In this document: positions 52,698 to 64,000 of the stretch, one piece after another | Numbering within the stretch: the stretch's first letter is position 1 | Layout of the letters: each line of letters starts with the position of its first letter | NCBI RefSeq assembly: GCF_963678635.1 | Contig: NC_087065.1 | Coordinates: forward strand, 64,168,553 to 64,232,552 | From: Symsagittifera roscoffensis | Taxonomy: Eukaryota > Xenacoelomorpha > Acoela > Convolutidae | Direction of reading: 5' to 3' | Length of the DNA stretch: 64,000 nucleotides | The notes under the pieces: model-generated | Seen by the model: the letters and a program-made list of their open reading frames with translations, nothing else | Databases searched by the model: none | What the model was told of the DNA's origin: nothing | Made by a program: the position numbers and the translations under genes

Positions 52698-54593
52698 GCT
52701 TTTTGTTACTCTTCAATTTATTTTAATTCCGTGATTTCACACGTGGTATTTGGTTAGTTTCAAATGCAACATTGGCGCAAGTACCGAAAAGTGTTAGTGC
52801 ATTTCTTCGATTTTGCAATAAACGGAAATTTGTATTAGTATTCAATTAAGTCAGCTCCCTTGCGGTGCAAATTGTTCGATACAAGCCATGAAAGGTTCGT
52901 ATGGGCCTTGCCACTATTTACGCGGGGATCAGTGTTTGCTTCGAGCCATTGCAGGTCGGCGCGGATAAAAAAAGTTTATTGGTTCGTCGATTTTTTTTGC
53001 TACACGGCCTATTGCACTTCAACAGTTACATGTGTACATGATGGAAAAAATTTGCAGCATGCTAATCTACGCACATGCTAACAGGCAGGTCCCGTACTTG
53101 TTATATATGAGCCAATTACAATTTATGGTCTATGGTTTTCATTAGGTGAAAATTCTTTAAATCAAAATTTTCAAGAATTATTTCTTGTTGAATTATTTCA
53201 ACTAACTTTAGTGAGTGTCTCTCTAATTGATCCCCCAGTGGATGTGACCCCAATGTAGATGACCTCAATCTGACCCCATTTTCTGTACATTCCCAACCTG
53301 TACAACCCAGAGGCAAGGGGGGCTAGTTTGATTGCATCTCTCGCCCGAACCCAGCCCATAGCAATGAAAGAGAGAATAGAGAAGCCTGAAACAAATAAAA
53401 CGCATTTTCTGAACCGAGGAAGAGACGTTTTAACTTTTCTGAAACGAGTAACTAGTTGGTTTCTTCACATTAAAAAATCATAAATAAAAATCTTTATTCT
53501 TTATGGTTAGATCTACATCAACAAAAACGGTTTATGCAAAACTTTAGGTTTGGTTTCAATCGGATAAAAACAAAAATATGGATTCTGATTCTCCAAATTG
53601 CTCTCAAATGGCACCTGCAAACAGGCTTGTAGCATTACGGTGACCATTCGAATCGCTTTTTTGTGCATTTTTAATAAATAATTTCTGTAATGTACCTGAT
53701 TAGTGAAAGAATTATTTATTATTAGGAAACCCAAATACCCCCTTATTTGTTTTTGTTTATCAAAAGTTATAAGACAAATATAAAATTTTTTAGACCACTG
53801 AAAACCTGTAAAATTTTGATCATAATTTAAAGACATTTAGAATGAAAACTAACCTGTAACGGCCAATATAGAGAAATCAGTTAACAGTTGTATCGAAAAG
53901 GTAACCTCAAACTGGTATCTCTATTTTTTTTCAGTTTCTTTTTTAAAGCTGTGAAAATCCTTCATTGAAACAGGCTCAATTAAGAAATCAAGCTGTGTCG
54001 GTTTCCACCTCTTTTCCGAAAAAAAGTGAGATTTGAAGATTTAATGGACAACATGCAGCTAGTTTCCTGCGATGCGACTCTTTTCCAAAAAAAACAAATA
54101 AAATTAGCAGAATATTAGAGCCACATGTTGTAGAGATGCCTAGAGTTTAAAATTTAATGCAAGCATACACGTAGTTTTTTATTAAGAAAGCAAAGCTCAA
54201 AGTTTCCTAAATGAAAGGACTCAAATTTTCTGAAAGAACTGAGGCTCAAATTTTCTTTAAAAATTGTGATTTTTTTTCGTTGCGTTCCATGACTGCCAAT
54301 ATTTAAAACTAGAAGTAGAAGGAACTAAATATTCGACTCTGAGAACCTTGCCCATTGATGAAAAATGCGGGAAAAAGTTCGCGCTTCTATGATAATGTTT
54401 GGCACGAGGGAAAACTGGTGCATTATAATGTAGTTTTGCAAGAATATTGAGGTTTAGTTGAAATAAAATTTTACCCAGCAACAATTGTTGAGTTTTTGGG
54501 TTAGTCTCAAAACTGAGGCTCGCTGGCTTCTTAGAAGTCTTGAATTTTTTTCAGTCTCAGCTTGAGTCTCATAAAAAAAACTACGCCGTGTAT
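52698..54593. other. Stretch without a recognised gene
   Basis: Short ORFs only, none with a domain. This is the flank of the right-hand retroelement and does not match the left flank (20490-20875) by eye. Confidence 0.35.
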
Positions 54594-56480
54594 ATGAGTT
54601 AGGTTCTAGGTTTAACTCATAGAGTAATTTCGGACAGGGTACACCGTCTGCTCGTCACGCTATCTTATTTTCGGCCGGATAGATTCGTGCAACTTCTTAG
54701 TCTAACATCGATCCTAATCTTACTCTTATATCTACTAGTCTCAGGGTGTTTAACTAGTCTCTGCTAGGCTCAATAGATCTAGAGTATACTGGCTTATTGC
54801 GATTGCTAAAGTTCTCTGGGAGAGGTAACTAATTTCTAAGTTAAATTCAAATCTCTCTGGTGCTGAAATTACAAGTAATTTCAGCACTTACAAATAAGTG
54901 GTTTGTTAGTTAGATGGATCGTGATTGGTTAAGGTTAAATATTTTATAGAGATAAAATATCCAATTTATAACCAAAGAACAAATATAGTTTATATCTGGT
55001 TCCACCCATCCGGGGTTTACAGAGTTTTGAATCTTTAGGTCTTCTATCTGTAATGAAGGATGGAGGTTTGTCGTTGTTGTTTGACGAGCATCTTTTCCTG
55101 TTTTGTTCTTGGAGAAGAAAGTTCCAGGAAGCTGGAGTCATCGATAGGAAGTTATTAGTTATCGTTTGACAAAGACTTTGACTGTCAAGGAAATCAATCT
55201 GATTTCAAGATGGTTTGTTATGATCGTATGTTCTTGATTGGTTGTGGAGAACTGTGTTTCGATCTGGTTTGGGAATGGCGTGGAGATCGTGTTTGGAGGG
55301 GATGCCTTGTAACTCGGATCTGTACGTATACTTGAACATCGAGGTGGTCAATGGTCTGATTCAATGAAGTCCTTTTCTGCGAAGTCAAGTCGTACTCTAA
55401 ATCCTTTATGAGTCGTGATTGTGAGCGGCATGTCAGTTGTATTTAGCCATTCTGTAGGTTGAGTGTAATGGGGTCGTCTAGTTTTTGGATGCTCGTTCTT
55501 GTGGTTGTTCGTGATCTATGTACTGCATATTATAATTTACATTCTATAAAATTTTGTTAGTCCTGTTTTTTAGTAATGATTTTGATTAATTGTTTTCGCA
55601 AAAGCGTTTTAGTTTTAGTTCAGTTATTTTTAAGAGTTACTCACACTTGAGTACCTCTTGGCAAAAATTGTGATGGGGTCACAAAGCGCGGATGTAGCAC
55701 GGTGGGTTAGGCCGGCTATAGAGCATGCTCAGGACGTCCTCTCTGATGGGTTAGGCCAGGAAGGGGAGTATGATTTCGTGCTGGTTTTTTAAGGGTCCTG
55801 TTTTGTGTTAACCTTTTTGTTATATTATTTATTTGTTTTCCTTTTGTTTCGTTGGTTTTGTCCTTTTCTCAAAAATCAAATTGTTTTTGGTTTGGGTTTG
55901 TCTTGCGACTTTTTGGTGTTTTATTGTTTCTTTTTCAGACTTGGTAATAGTCTTCAAAAGAATAAATTATCCAGTTTTAAGCTGGTTTAATCCGGTTTGG
56001 GTACTGTGGGTTTTCTTTTTTTATTCACGCTGTTAGTTTATGGTTTATGGTGTTTAGTAAGCTGCGTTGGTTAGCTTGGTTATTATATAATTCCATTCCA
56101 ACCGGGTTAAAGGAAAAGTGGAAACTTTTTATTGCTTGTTTGAGTTGTTGTTAGTGCAATTTTAAAACTTGAAATCATTATTTTAAACAATTCTTCGTGC
56201 GCGAGCTGTGCGATTGTGGATAGAATTTCTGTGCGTTTGAACAGAAGTTATACAAAAAGTTAGTACTGCATTTCATTTGTATGAATTTACTGCTTTTAGA
56301 CTAAATTTTACTGCTTTTGGGATTGAAAAGTTTAAATTGATTTTCATCGTATTTAATTTTACTACATTTGGGGAAAGAGTTTATAAATTAATTTAATATT
56401 TTGAATTGACTTTTTTTGCATCATTTAGTGCTATTGGTTTAATAAAGCTTTAAATGGAAAATAGAGTTTATATTTTTATT
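54594..56480 (-). repeat. LTR-like region of the right copy
   Basis: Matches 18633-20489 in inverted orientation. The end repeat, the 13-bp hairpin (about 54868-54895), the doubled GGTGGGTTAGGCC block, the TATA-like box and the GCAGTAAA-type motifs are all conserved. Confidence 0.7.
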
Positions 56481-58478
56481 TGTCTTTTCTTGTTTTGAAG
56501 GTGATCATGGTGTGAAGACTAAAGCAAATGCAAATTACTGAATAAAATGGTTGGTTTCAATTTTGAATTAGTTAGTTTAGAATTTATTAAATTCATGGTT
56601 ACCTTTAGTCGTCGGGGAAAAAGCCGTGTGGAAAAATGTCGTGAATGGCGTCTGAGGTAGTTAGTAGTTTTGCTAGTATGCGTATTATGTTTTTGGTTTG
56701 CAACAGTGGCCAAAGCAATTGCAGTGCTTCGATGGTTTTTAGTTCTTCGGTGCCTACTGTAAATTCATGAGGTGTTCTGGATTAGATTATAAATTTTATG
56801 ATTATATTTAGTATTGTGGATGAATTCTAAAATGGGTACTTCTATAGGTTGAATATATTCATGCGGAATGATCAGGGGTCGGGATTTTTTGTCGTTGAAG
56901 GTCTTCGTGAGGGGACAAAATATATACATTTGAGTGATGGGATCATAATTTCTGAGGATGCCTTGAAAATTAGTATTTTTAATGCAATACGTGAAGTTTA
57001 GGAAAAACGGTGAGCTGTATTTGGAATTATTGAATTGAAATCTGTGGTGAGGTTGTCGTGATGGTATGTGTAAATGAAAATGATTTTGGATAAAGCGATA
57101 GTAAGTATAAGCGATGTGTTTGCTTAGTTCTCAACATGATATCGTGTGAGCTGTGCAAATCGCGTTCTTTTGGTGTCAGGAAGTGAAAAGTTTATGAAAA
57201 AATTTGAAATTTTTCGTGAAATGATTCATATGCTTGGATGTTTGAGAGTGTTTCTGAAATAATGTGATCATGCTTTTTATCAAGGATTTTAAGTGTGAAT
57301 ATGTATGATGATTTAATAAAAAACTTTTCTGTGATTTGTGGATTAGTGAATTTATCGTCGTCAAGAAATTGGTCTTGATTTGATCGGATGATGTTATGAT
57401 CGTAATATTCAATTGAGTAGTCGTTAGCGCGGGTGCAGTGAATGTTTTAAGTAATTTTGTATATCCTACGTATGTAAATTGTCGGGGGGTAAGTGCTGTG
57501 GTTAATCTGAATAATTCGTCTTTATTTCTTTCAATATCGGTAGTGGTGTTATAGAGTGGTAGCGTAAGGGGGTTAGTGAAATTATAATAAGCTGTCCAAT
57601 GAAGTGTGGGTATTAATACACGTTCATCTACAAAGTGACGTGGTTCAGGGTAAGGGTCGGATTGATTTAGGGTATATTGGGGAAATAAAGGTAGGGTTAT
57701 TTGGAGAAAATTCGTCGTATGGGTGTGGTCTGGATAAATTCTCGGGCGGTTCCGGGTTTGGATGGAAATGGGTGATTTGATAATTTACGTTTAAAAAGTC
57801 TATAAGCACGGTTAGTACTATTGAATGATTCTGTTGAAGTGGATGAATGAGCTAATGATGGAGTATAATCTGAAATTGGTGTAGGTGTTGGAGGATTTGA
57901 TGTTTTTGTTGATGATAATTGGTTAATAGTTAGGGTGTGGGGAGATAGCAATTGTTGTTGGAGTGTTATAAAATTATCTAGTTCTTCGGAAATTTCGACT
58001 TTATCTGGGGAGTTGTTGGTGGAGCGGTCATTATTGAATGGGGAGTAGGTTGGGGTTACTTGAGAAAGAGTGTAGGGGTATGCATGTTGGCTATGGGATT
58101 GTATAGGTTGGAAAAGGGGTTTTGAGACGGTTGTTGAGCTGGTCGGGGTATGTGTAGAAGGGGATGGCTCTGAATCGGCGAATTCGTCGGGGGTTTCAAT
58201 ATCAGAATTATTGAATTGTGAAATTGTTGTATAAATTGTCATATCCGAGTTAGTGTCAGAATTCATGCCTGATGATGTGTTAGCTTGTGGCGAATCAAGT
58301 GGCGGAAAAGCAAAAAGTGGGATAATAGGGAGTGGATTTTGGAGTTTGGCTGGGTGGGAGTTTCATCGGTGGAGTGATCCAATTTGTCTGCTCATCGTTG
58401 GCTAAAAAAATGATTATTTTGAGACTGAAAAGTGGTGGTATGGGGCTGTTCACTGATTTGTTCGTATGTGACGTCAAT
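55913..58478 (-). repeat. Tandem unit u1 (2565 bases)
   Basis: From the TTGG at 55913 to the TTGG at 58478. It contains part of the LTR-like region (R, U3), ORF-X and the end of the env tail. It is the only unit without the 121-base internal deletion. Confidence 0.85.
56595..58395 (-). pseudogene. ORF-X copy in u1
   Basis: ATG at about 58395. A TGA at 58363-58365 stops it after about ten codons. The frame then runs open from 58266 to 57697, crossing the region that is frameshifted in the left copy. Further on there are frame changes, and a 2-base loss near 56775 breaks the C-terminal domain. Homologous to 16686-18485 throughout. It shows that the Ser/Pro-rich and globular halves belong to one gene. 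Confidence 0.7.
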
Positions 58479-60922
58479 TGGTGTTTTATTGTTTCTTTTT
58501 TAGACTTGGTAATAGTCTTCAAAAGAATAAATTATCCAGTTTTAAGCTGGTTTAATCCGGTTTGGGTACTGTGGGTTTTCTTTTTTTATTCATGCTGTTA
58601 GTTTATGGTTTATGGTGTTTAGTAAGCTGCGTTGGTTAGCTTGGTTATTATATAATTCCGTTCCAACCGGGTTAAAGGAAAAGTGGAAACTTGTTATTGC
58701 TTGTTTGAGTTGTTGTTAGTGCAAACTTAAAACTTGAAATCATTTTTTTAAACAATTCTTCGTGGGCGAGCTGTGCGATTGTGGATAGAACTTCTGTGCG
58801 TTTGAACAGAAGTTATATGAAAGGTTAGTACTGCATTTCATTTGTATGAATTTACTGCTTTTAGACTAAACTTTACTGCTTTTGGGATTGAAAAGTATAA
58901 ATTGATTTTCATCGTATTTAATTTTACTACATTTGGGGAAAGAGTTTATAAATTAATTTAATACTTTGAATTGACTTTTACTGCATCATTTAGTGCTATT
59001 GGTTTAATAACGCTTTAAATGGAAAATAGAGTTTATATTTTTATTTGTCTTTTCTTGTTTTGAAGGTGATCATGGTGTGAAGTTTAAAGCAAATGCAAAT
59101 TACTGAATAAAATGGTTGGTTTCAATTTTGTATAGTTAGTTTAGAATTTATTAAATTCATGGTTACCTTTAGTCGTCGGGGAAAAAGCCGTGTGGAAAAA
59201 TGTCGTGAATGGCGTCTGAGGTAGTTAGTAGTTTTGCTAGTATGCGTATTATAATTTTGGTTTGCAACAGTGGCCAAAGCAATTGCAGTGCTTCGATGGT
59301 TTTTAGTTCTTCGGTGTCTACTGTAAATTCATGAGGTGTGTTCTGGATTAGATCATAAATTTTATGATTATATTTAGTATTGTGGATGAATTCTAAAATG
59401 GGTACTTCATTTGGTTGAATATATTCATGCGGAATGATCAGGGGTCGGGATTCTTCGTCGTTGAAGGTCTTCGTGAGGGGACAAAATATATACATTTGAG
59501 TGATGGGATCATAATTTCTGAGGATGCCTTGAAAATTAGTATTTTTAATGCAATACGTGAAGTTTAGGAAAAACGGTGAGCTGTATTTGGAATTATTGAA
59601 TTGAAATCTGTGGTGAGGTTGTCGTGATGGTGTGTGTAAATGAAAATGATTTTGGATAAAGCGATAGTAAGTATAAGTATGTGTTTGCTCAGTTCTCAAC
59701 ATGATATCGTGTGAGCAGTGCAAATCGCGTTCTTTTAATGTCAGGAAGTGAAAAGTTAGTGAAGATGTTTGAAATTTTTCGTGAAATGATTCATATGCTT
59801 GGATGTTTGAGAGTGTTTCTGAAATAATGTGATCATGCTTTTTATCAAGGATGTTAAGTGTGAATATGTATGATGATTTAATAAAAAACTTTTCTGTGAT
59901 TTGTGGATTAGTGAATTTATCGTCGTCAAGAAATTGGTCTTGATTTGATCGGATGATGTTATGATCGTAATATTCAATTGAGTAGTCGTTAGCGCGGGTG
60001 CAGTGAATGTTTTAAGTAATTTTGTATATCCTACGTATGTAAATTGTCGGGGGGTAAGTGCTGTGGTTAATCTGAATAATTCGTCTTTATTTCTTTCAAT
60101 ATCGGTAGTGGTGTTATAGAGTGGTAGCGTAAGGGGGTTAGTGAAATTATAATAAGCTGTCCAATGAAGTGTGGGTATTAATACACGTTCATCTACAAAG
60201 TGACGTGGTTCAGGGTAAGGGTCGGATTGATTTAGGGTATATTGGGGAAATAAAGGTAGGGTTATTTGGAGAAAATTCGTCGTATGGGTTTGGTTTGGAT
60301 AAATTTTCGGGCGGTTCCGGGTTTGGATGGGAATGGGTGATTTGGGAATTTACGTTTAAAAATTCTATAAGCACGGTTAGTACTATTGAATGATTCTGTT
60401 GTTGGAGTGTTATAAAATTATCTAGTTTTTCGGAAATTTGGACTTTATCTGGGGAGATGTTGGTGGAGCGATCATTATTGAATGAGGAGTAGGTTGGGGT
60501 TACTTGAGAAGGAGTGTAGGGGTATGCATGTTGGCTATGGGATTGTATAGGTTGGAAAGGGGGTTTTGAGAAGGTTGTTGAGCTGGTCGGGGTATGTGTA
60601 GAAGGGGATGGCTGTGAATCGGCGAATTCGTCGGGGGTTTCAATATCAGAATTATTGAATTGTGAAATTGTTGTATAAATTGTCATATCCGAGTTAGTGT
60701 CAGAATTCATGCCTGATGATGTGTTAGCTTGTGGCGAATCAAGTGGCGGAAAAGCAAAAAGTGGGATAATAGGGAGTGGATTTTGGAGTTTGGCTGGGTG
60801 GGAGTTTCATCGGTGGAGTGATCCAATTTGTCTGCTCATCGTTGGCTAAAAAAATGATTATTTTGAGACTGAAAAGTGGTGCTATGGGGCTGTTCACTGA
60901 TTTGTTCGTATGTGACGTCAAT
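58478..60922 (-). repeat. Tandem unit u2 (2444 bases)
   Basis: Second copy of the unit, bounded by TTGG at both ends. It is 121 bases shorter than u1 because of one internal deletion, and otherwise very similar. Confidence 0.85.
59169..60842 (-). pseudogene. ORF-X copy in u2
   Basis: Shares with u1 the early TGA (60807-60809) and with u3 the 121-base deletion, which shifts the frame after the LQQQ segment. A 184-codon frame remains open over the C-terminal domain (59169-59723) and ends in the conserved FPHGFFPDD. A separate frame covers the part before it (59756-59977), so at least one more indel lies between. Confidence 0.7.
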
Positions 60923-63370
60923 TGGTGTTTTATTGTTTCTTTTTTAGACTTGGTAATAGTCTTCAAAAGAATAAATTATCCAGTTTTAAGCTGGTTTAAT
61001 CCGGTTTGGGTACTGTGGGTTTTCTTTTTTTATTCATGCTGTTAGTTTATGGTTTATGGTGTTTAGTAAGCTGCGTTGGTTAGCTTGGTTATTATATAAT
61101 TCCGTTCCAACCGGGTTAAAGGAAAAGTGGAAACTTGTTATTGCTTGTTTGAGTTGTTGTTAGTGCAAACTTAAAACTTGAAATCATTTTTTTAAACAAT
61201 TCTTCGTGGGCGAGCTGTGCGATTGTGGATAGAATTTCTGTGCGTTTGAACAGAAGTTATATGAAAGGTTAGTACTGCATTTCATTTGTATGAATTTACT
61301 GCTTTTAGACTAAACTTTACTGCTTTTGGGATTGAAAAGTATAAATTGATTTTCATCGTATTTAATTTTACTACATTTGGGGAAAGAGTTTATAAATTAA
61401 TTTAATACTTTGAATTGACTTTTACTGCATCATTTAGTGCTATTGGTTTAATAACGCTTTAAATGGAAAATAGAGTTTATATTTTTATTTGTCTTTTCTT
61501 GTTTTGAAGGTGATCATGGTGTGAAGTTTAAAGCAAATGCAAATTACTGAATAAAATGGTTGGTTTCAATTTTGTATAGTTAGTTTAGAATTTATTAAAT
61601 TCATGGTTACCTTTAGTCGTCGGGGAAAAAGCCGTGTGGAAAAATGTCGTGAATGGCGTCTGAGGTAGTTAGTAGTTTTGCTAGTATGCGTATTATAATT
61701 TTGGTTTGCAACAGTGGCCAAAGCAATTGCAGTGCTTCGATGGTTTTTAGTTCTTCGGTGTCTACTGTAAATTCATGAGGTGTGTTCTGGATTAGATCAT
61801 AAATTTTATGATTATATTTAGTATTGTGGATGAATTCTAAAATGGGTACTTCTATAGGTTGAATATATTCATGCGGAATGATCAGGGGTCGGGATTTTTT
61901 GTCGTTGAAGGTCTTCGTGAGGGGACAAAATATATACATTTGAGTGATGGGATCATAATTTCTGAGGATGCCTTGAAAATTAGTATTTTTAATGCAATAC
62001 GTGAAGTTTAGGAAAAACGGTGAGCTGTATTTGGAATTATTGAATTGAAATCTGTGGTGAGGTTGTCGTGATGGTATGTGTAAATGAAAATGATTTTGGA
62101 TAAAGCGATAGTAAGTATAAGCGATGTGTTTGCTTAGTTCTCAACATGATATCGTGTGAGCTGTGCAAATCGCGTTCTTTTGGTGTCAGGAAGTGAAAAG
62201 TTTATGAAAAAATTTGAAATTTTTCGTGAAATGATTCATATGCTTGGATGTTTGAGAGTGTTTCTGAAATAATGTGATCATGCTTTTTATCAAGGATTTT
62301 AAGTGTGAATATGTATGATGATTTAATAAAAAACTTTTCTGTGATTTGTGGATTAGTGAATTTATCGTCGTCAAGAAATTCATCTTGATTTGATCGGACG
62401 ATGTTATGATCGTAATATTCAATTGAGTAGTCGTTAGCGCGGGTGCAGTGAATGTTTTAAGTAATTTTGTATATCCTACGTATGTAAATTGTCGGGGGGT
62501 AAGTGCTGTGGTTAATCTGAATAATTCGTCTTTATTTCTTTCAATATCGGTAGTGGTGTTATAGAGTGGTAGCGTAAGGGGGTTAGTGAAATTATAATAA
62601 GCTGTCCAATGAAGTGTGGGTATTAATACACGTTCATCTACAAAGTGACGTGGTTCAGGGTAAGGGTCGGATTGATTTAGGGTATATTGGGGAAATAAAG
62701 GTAGGGTTATTTGGAGAAAATTCGTCGTATGGGTGTGGTCTGGATAAATTCTCGGGCGGTTCCGGGTTTGGATGGGAATGGGTGATTTGGGAATTTACGT
62801 TTAAAAATTCTATAAGCACGGTTAGTACTATTGAATGATTCTGTTGTTGGAGTGTTATAAAATTATCTAGTTTTTCGGAAATTTGGACTTTATCTGGGGA
62901 GATGTTGGTGGAGCGGTCATTATTGAATGAGGAGTAGGTTGGGGTTACTTGAGAAGGAGTGTAGGGGTATGCATGTTGGCTATGGGATTGTATAGGTTGG
63001 AAAGGGGGTTTTGAGAAGGTTGTTGAGCTGGTCGGGGTATGTGTAGAAGGGGATGGCTCTGAATCGGCGAATTTGTCGGGGGTTTCAATATCAGAATTAT
63101 TGAATTGTGAAATTGTTGTATAAATTGTCATATCTGAGTTAGTGTCAGAATTAATGCCTGATGATGTGTTAGCTTGTGGCGAATCAATTGGCGGAAAAGC
63201 AAAAAGTGGGATAATAGGGAGTGGATTTTGGAGGTTGGCTGGGTGGGAGTTTAATCGGTGGAGTGATCCAATTTGTCTGCTCATCGTTGGCTAAAAAAAT
63301 GATTATTTTGAGACTGAAAAGTGGTGGTATGGGGCTGTTCAATGATTTGTTCGTATGTGTCGTCAATTGG
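60922..63370 (-). repeat. Tandem unit u3 (about 2445 bases)
   Basis: Third copy. Its upstream edge (63367-63370) continues into unbroken env tail sequence, so this is the original position of the ORF-X start. It carries the 121-base deletion. Confidence 0.85.
61613..63284 (-). pseudogene. ORF-X copy in u3
   Basis: ATG at 63284 with an open frame of 209 codons, without the early stop of u1 and u2. The 121-base deletion then shifts the frame and the reading ends at 62655. The C-terminal domain is split into frames 62186-62422 and 61613-61939. Some variants in the middle part match u1 and not u2. Confidence 0.7.
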
Positions 63371-64000
63371 CGGGTGTCGTGTCACTATATGTTGGATGGG
63401 GCTTTGTATGTGGCTGGGTCTTACGTTTTGGGGGTTTGTGATTGCTAAGTTTCGAAAATTTCGTGAGACTAAAGATAATGGATGATTATTTGGCAAATGG
63501 GGTTTGAATCATCGTATGTGTTGGGATTTGTTGAAAGTTTTGTATTGTATTCTTTAATTTGTGCATCTAGGGGGATTTTGTTTATTGATGTCGAAAATAT
63601 TCCGAAAAATCCTGCAAATAATATGCGTGCTACGCTGGCTTGTCGGTTTACTTGTGTATGTATTGCGCATGTGTTATAGATTCCTTTTAATATTGAGAAA
63701 AAACATTGCGTATAAGATAGTCAATCTTTCTAAGACGTATTATGGCCATCCTAGAAAGGCTAAAACTTCGCTTTTGAGGTTTACAAAGCTAAAAATATTG
63801 ATTGGTGATATATCTTGTGGTCGATATTTTTCACCGATTAAATATATGTAATCTTTGATGTCTTTAAAATATCCACTGTTGTCTTGTACGTAAATATCTG
63901 AAAATCCTGCTGTTTCTGCAAGTTTTCTTAAATTTTGGTCTATTGATTGTCGTTGTATAGTGACCATTTGTGTGAGTAATTCTTGAAATTGTTGTGTTCT
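63281..64000 (-). pseudogene. env: C-terminal part of the env-like gene, right copy
   Basis: Homologous to about 15930-16689. The segment before the membrane part (63740-63967) is open where the left copy has an extra TA pair, which shows that the left copy gained a slip. The membrane-proximal part is split between frames. The cytoplasmic tail differs near the PTAP-containing segment of the left copy, which seems to be lost here. The stop overlaps the ORF-X start as ATGA, as in the left copy. Confidence 0.65.

Larger units (their letters stand above)
54594..64000 (-). mobile_element. Second retroelement copy, 3' part, inverted, cut by the window end
   Basis: Minus-strand copy of the 15.9-20.5 kb part of the left element. 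It ends at the same ATGAGTTA...TAACTCAT inverted repeat (54594-54620), and its LTR-like region, ORF-X and env end are recognisable. It carries three tandem copies of a unit running from the env tail through ORF-X into the LTR-like region. The remaining 5' part lies beyond base 64000. Confidence 0.85.

Noticed and set aside
58332-58601. Plus-strand 89-codon ORF spanning the unit junction (repeated at 60776-61045)
   Set aside because: Created by joining ORF-X antisense to the LTR region; identical copies arise from the duplication, not from selection.

Overview
The window is AT-rich eukaryotic DNA dominated by mobile elements. Short GT-AG introns, invertebrate-type repeats and an unusual Ty3-like retroelement suggest an invertebrate; a nematode fits best, but no host marker gene proves it. 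There are no convincing rRNA or tRNA genes, no CRISPR and no bacterial operons. One 200-base N gap lies at 1801-2000.

Layout. (1) 1-1800, minus strand: part of a Polinton/Maverick protein-primed DNA polymerase B, with one intron and one frameshift. (2) About 2.8-20.5 kb, plus strand: a very large Ty3/gypsy-type, env-bearing retroelement. In order it has a structured leader, a small basic ORF, a two-part gag with a CCHC knuckle, protease, reverse transcriptase, RNase H and a D,D-35-E integrase with a GPY/F module. A duplicated spacer follows, then two small hydrophobic ORFs, a Pro/Gln-rich ORF with no ATG, an env-like glycoprotein, and a further ORF of about 600 codons ('ORF-X') of unknown function. 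The element ends in a 3' LTR-like region. Several in-frame stops and frameshifts show decay, and no 5' LTR was found. (3) 20.9-21.3 kb: a foldback element built of GAGCGGTTT-like repeats. (4) 24-30.3 kb: old repeats, one arm of an outer inverted repeat with a TATA-like promoter and exon-like segments, and a 1.6-kb GTAAG array. (5) 30310-44880: an element with long inverted arms (about 4.8 and 3.1 kb), matching 16-bp ends next to G-rich tracts, a zinc-finger exon in the arms, and a core of about 6.7 kb. The core carries small, tightly packed or overlapping genes, two of them PC4-like. (6) 45-54 kb: the opposite outer arm, hAT-type non-autonomous elements and other repeats. (7) 54594-64000, minus strand: the 3' end of a second copy of the retroelement, in which ORF-X plus the LTR promoter region is present three times in tandem.

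The window is a nested quasi-palindrome. The two retroelements converge, the outer arms lie inside them, and the inverted-arm element sits in the middle. The midpoint between the retroelement ends (about 37.54 kb) almost equals the midpoint of the inner element (about 37.60 kb).

Functionally, the retroelement encodes the usual Gag-Pol-Env set plus ORF-X and several accessory ORFs. The tandem amplification in the right copy places LTR promoter sequence upstream of the next ORF-X. The inner element is the best candidate for an undescribed DNA element: it has long inverted arms and compact genes for DNA-binding-type proteins, but I could not identify a transposase, polymerase or integrase in it.
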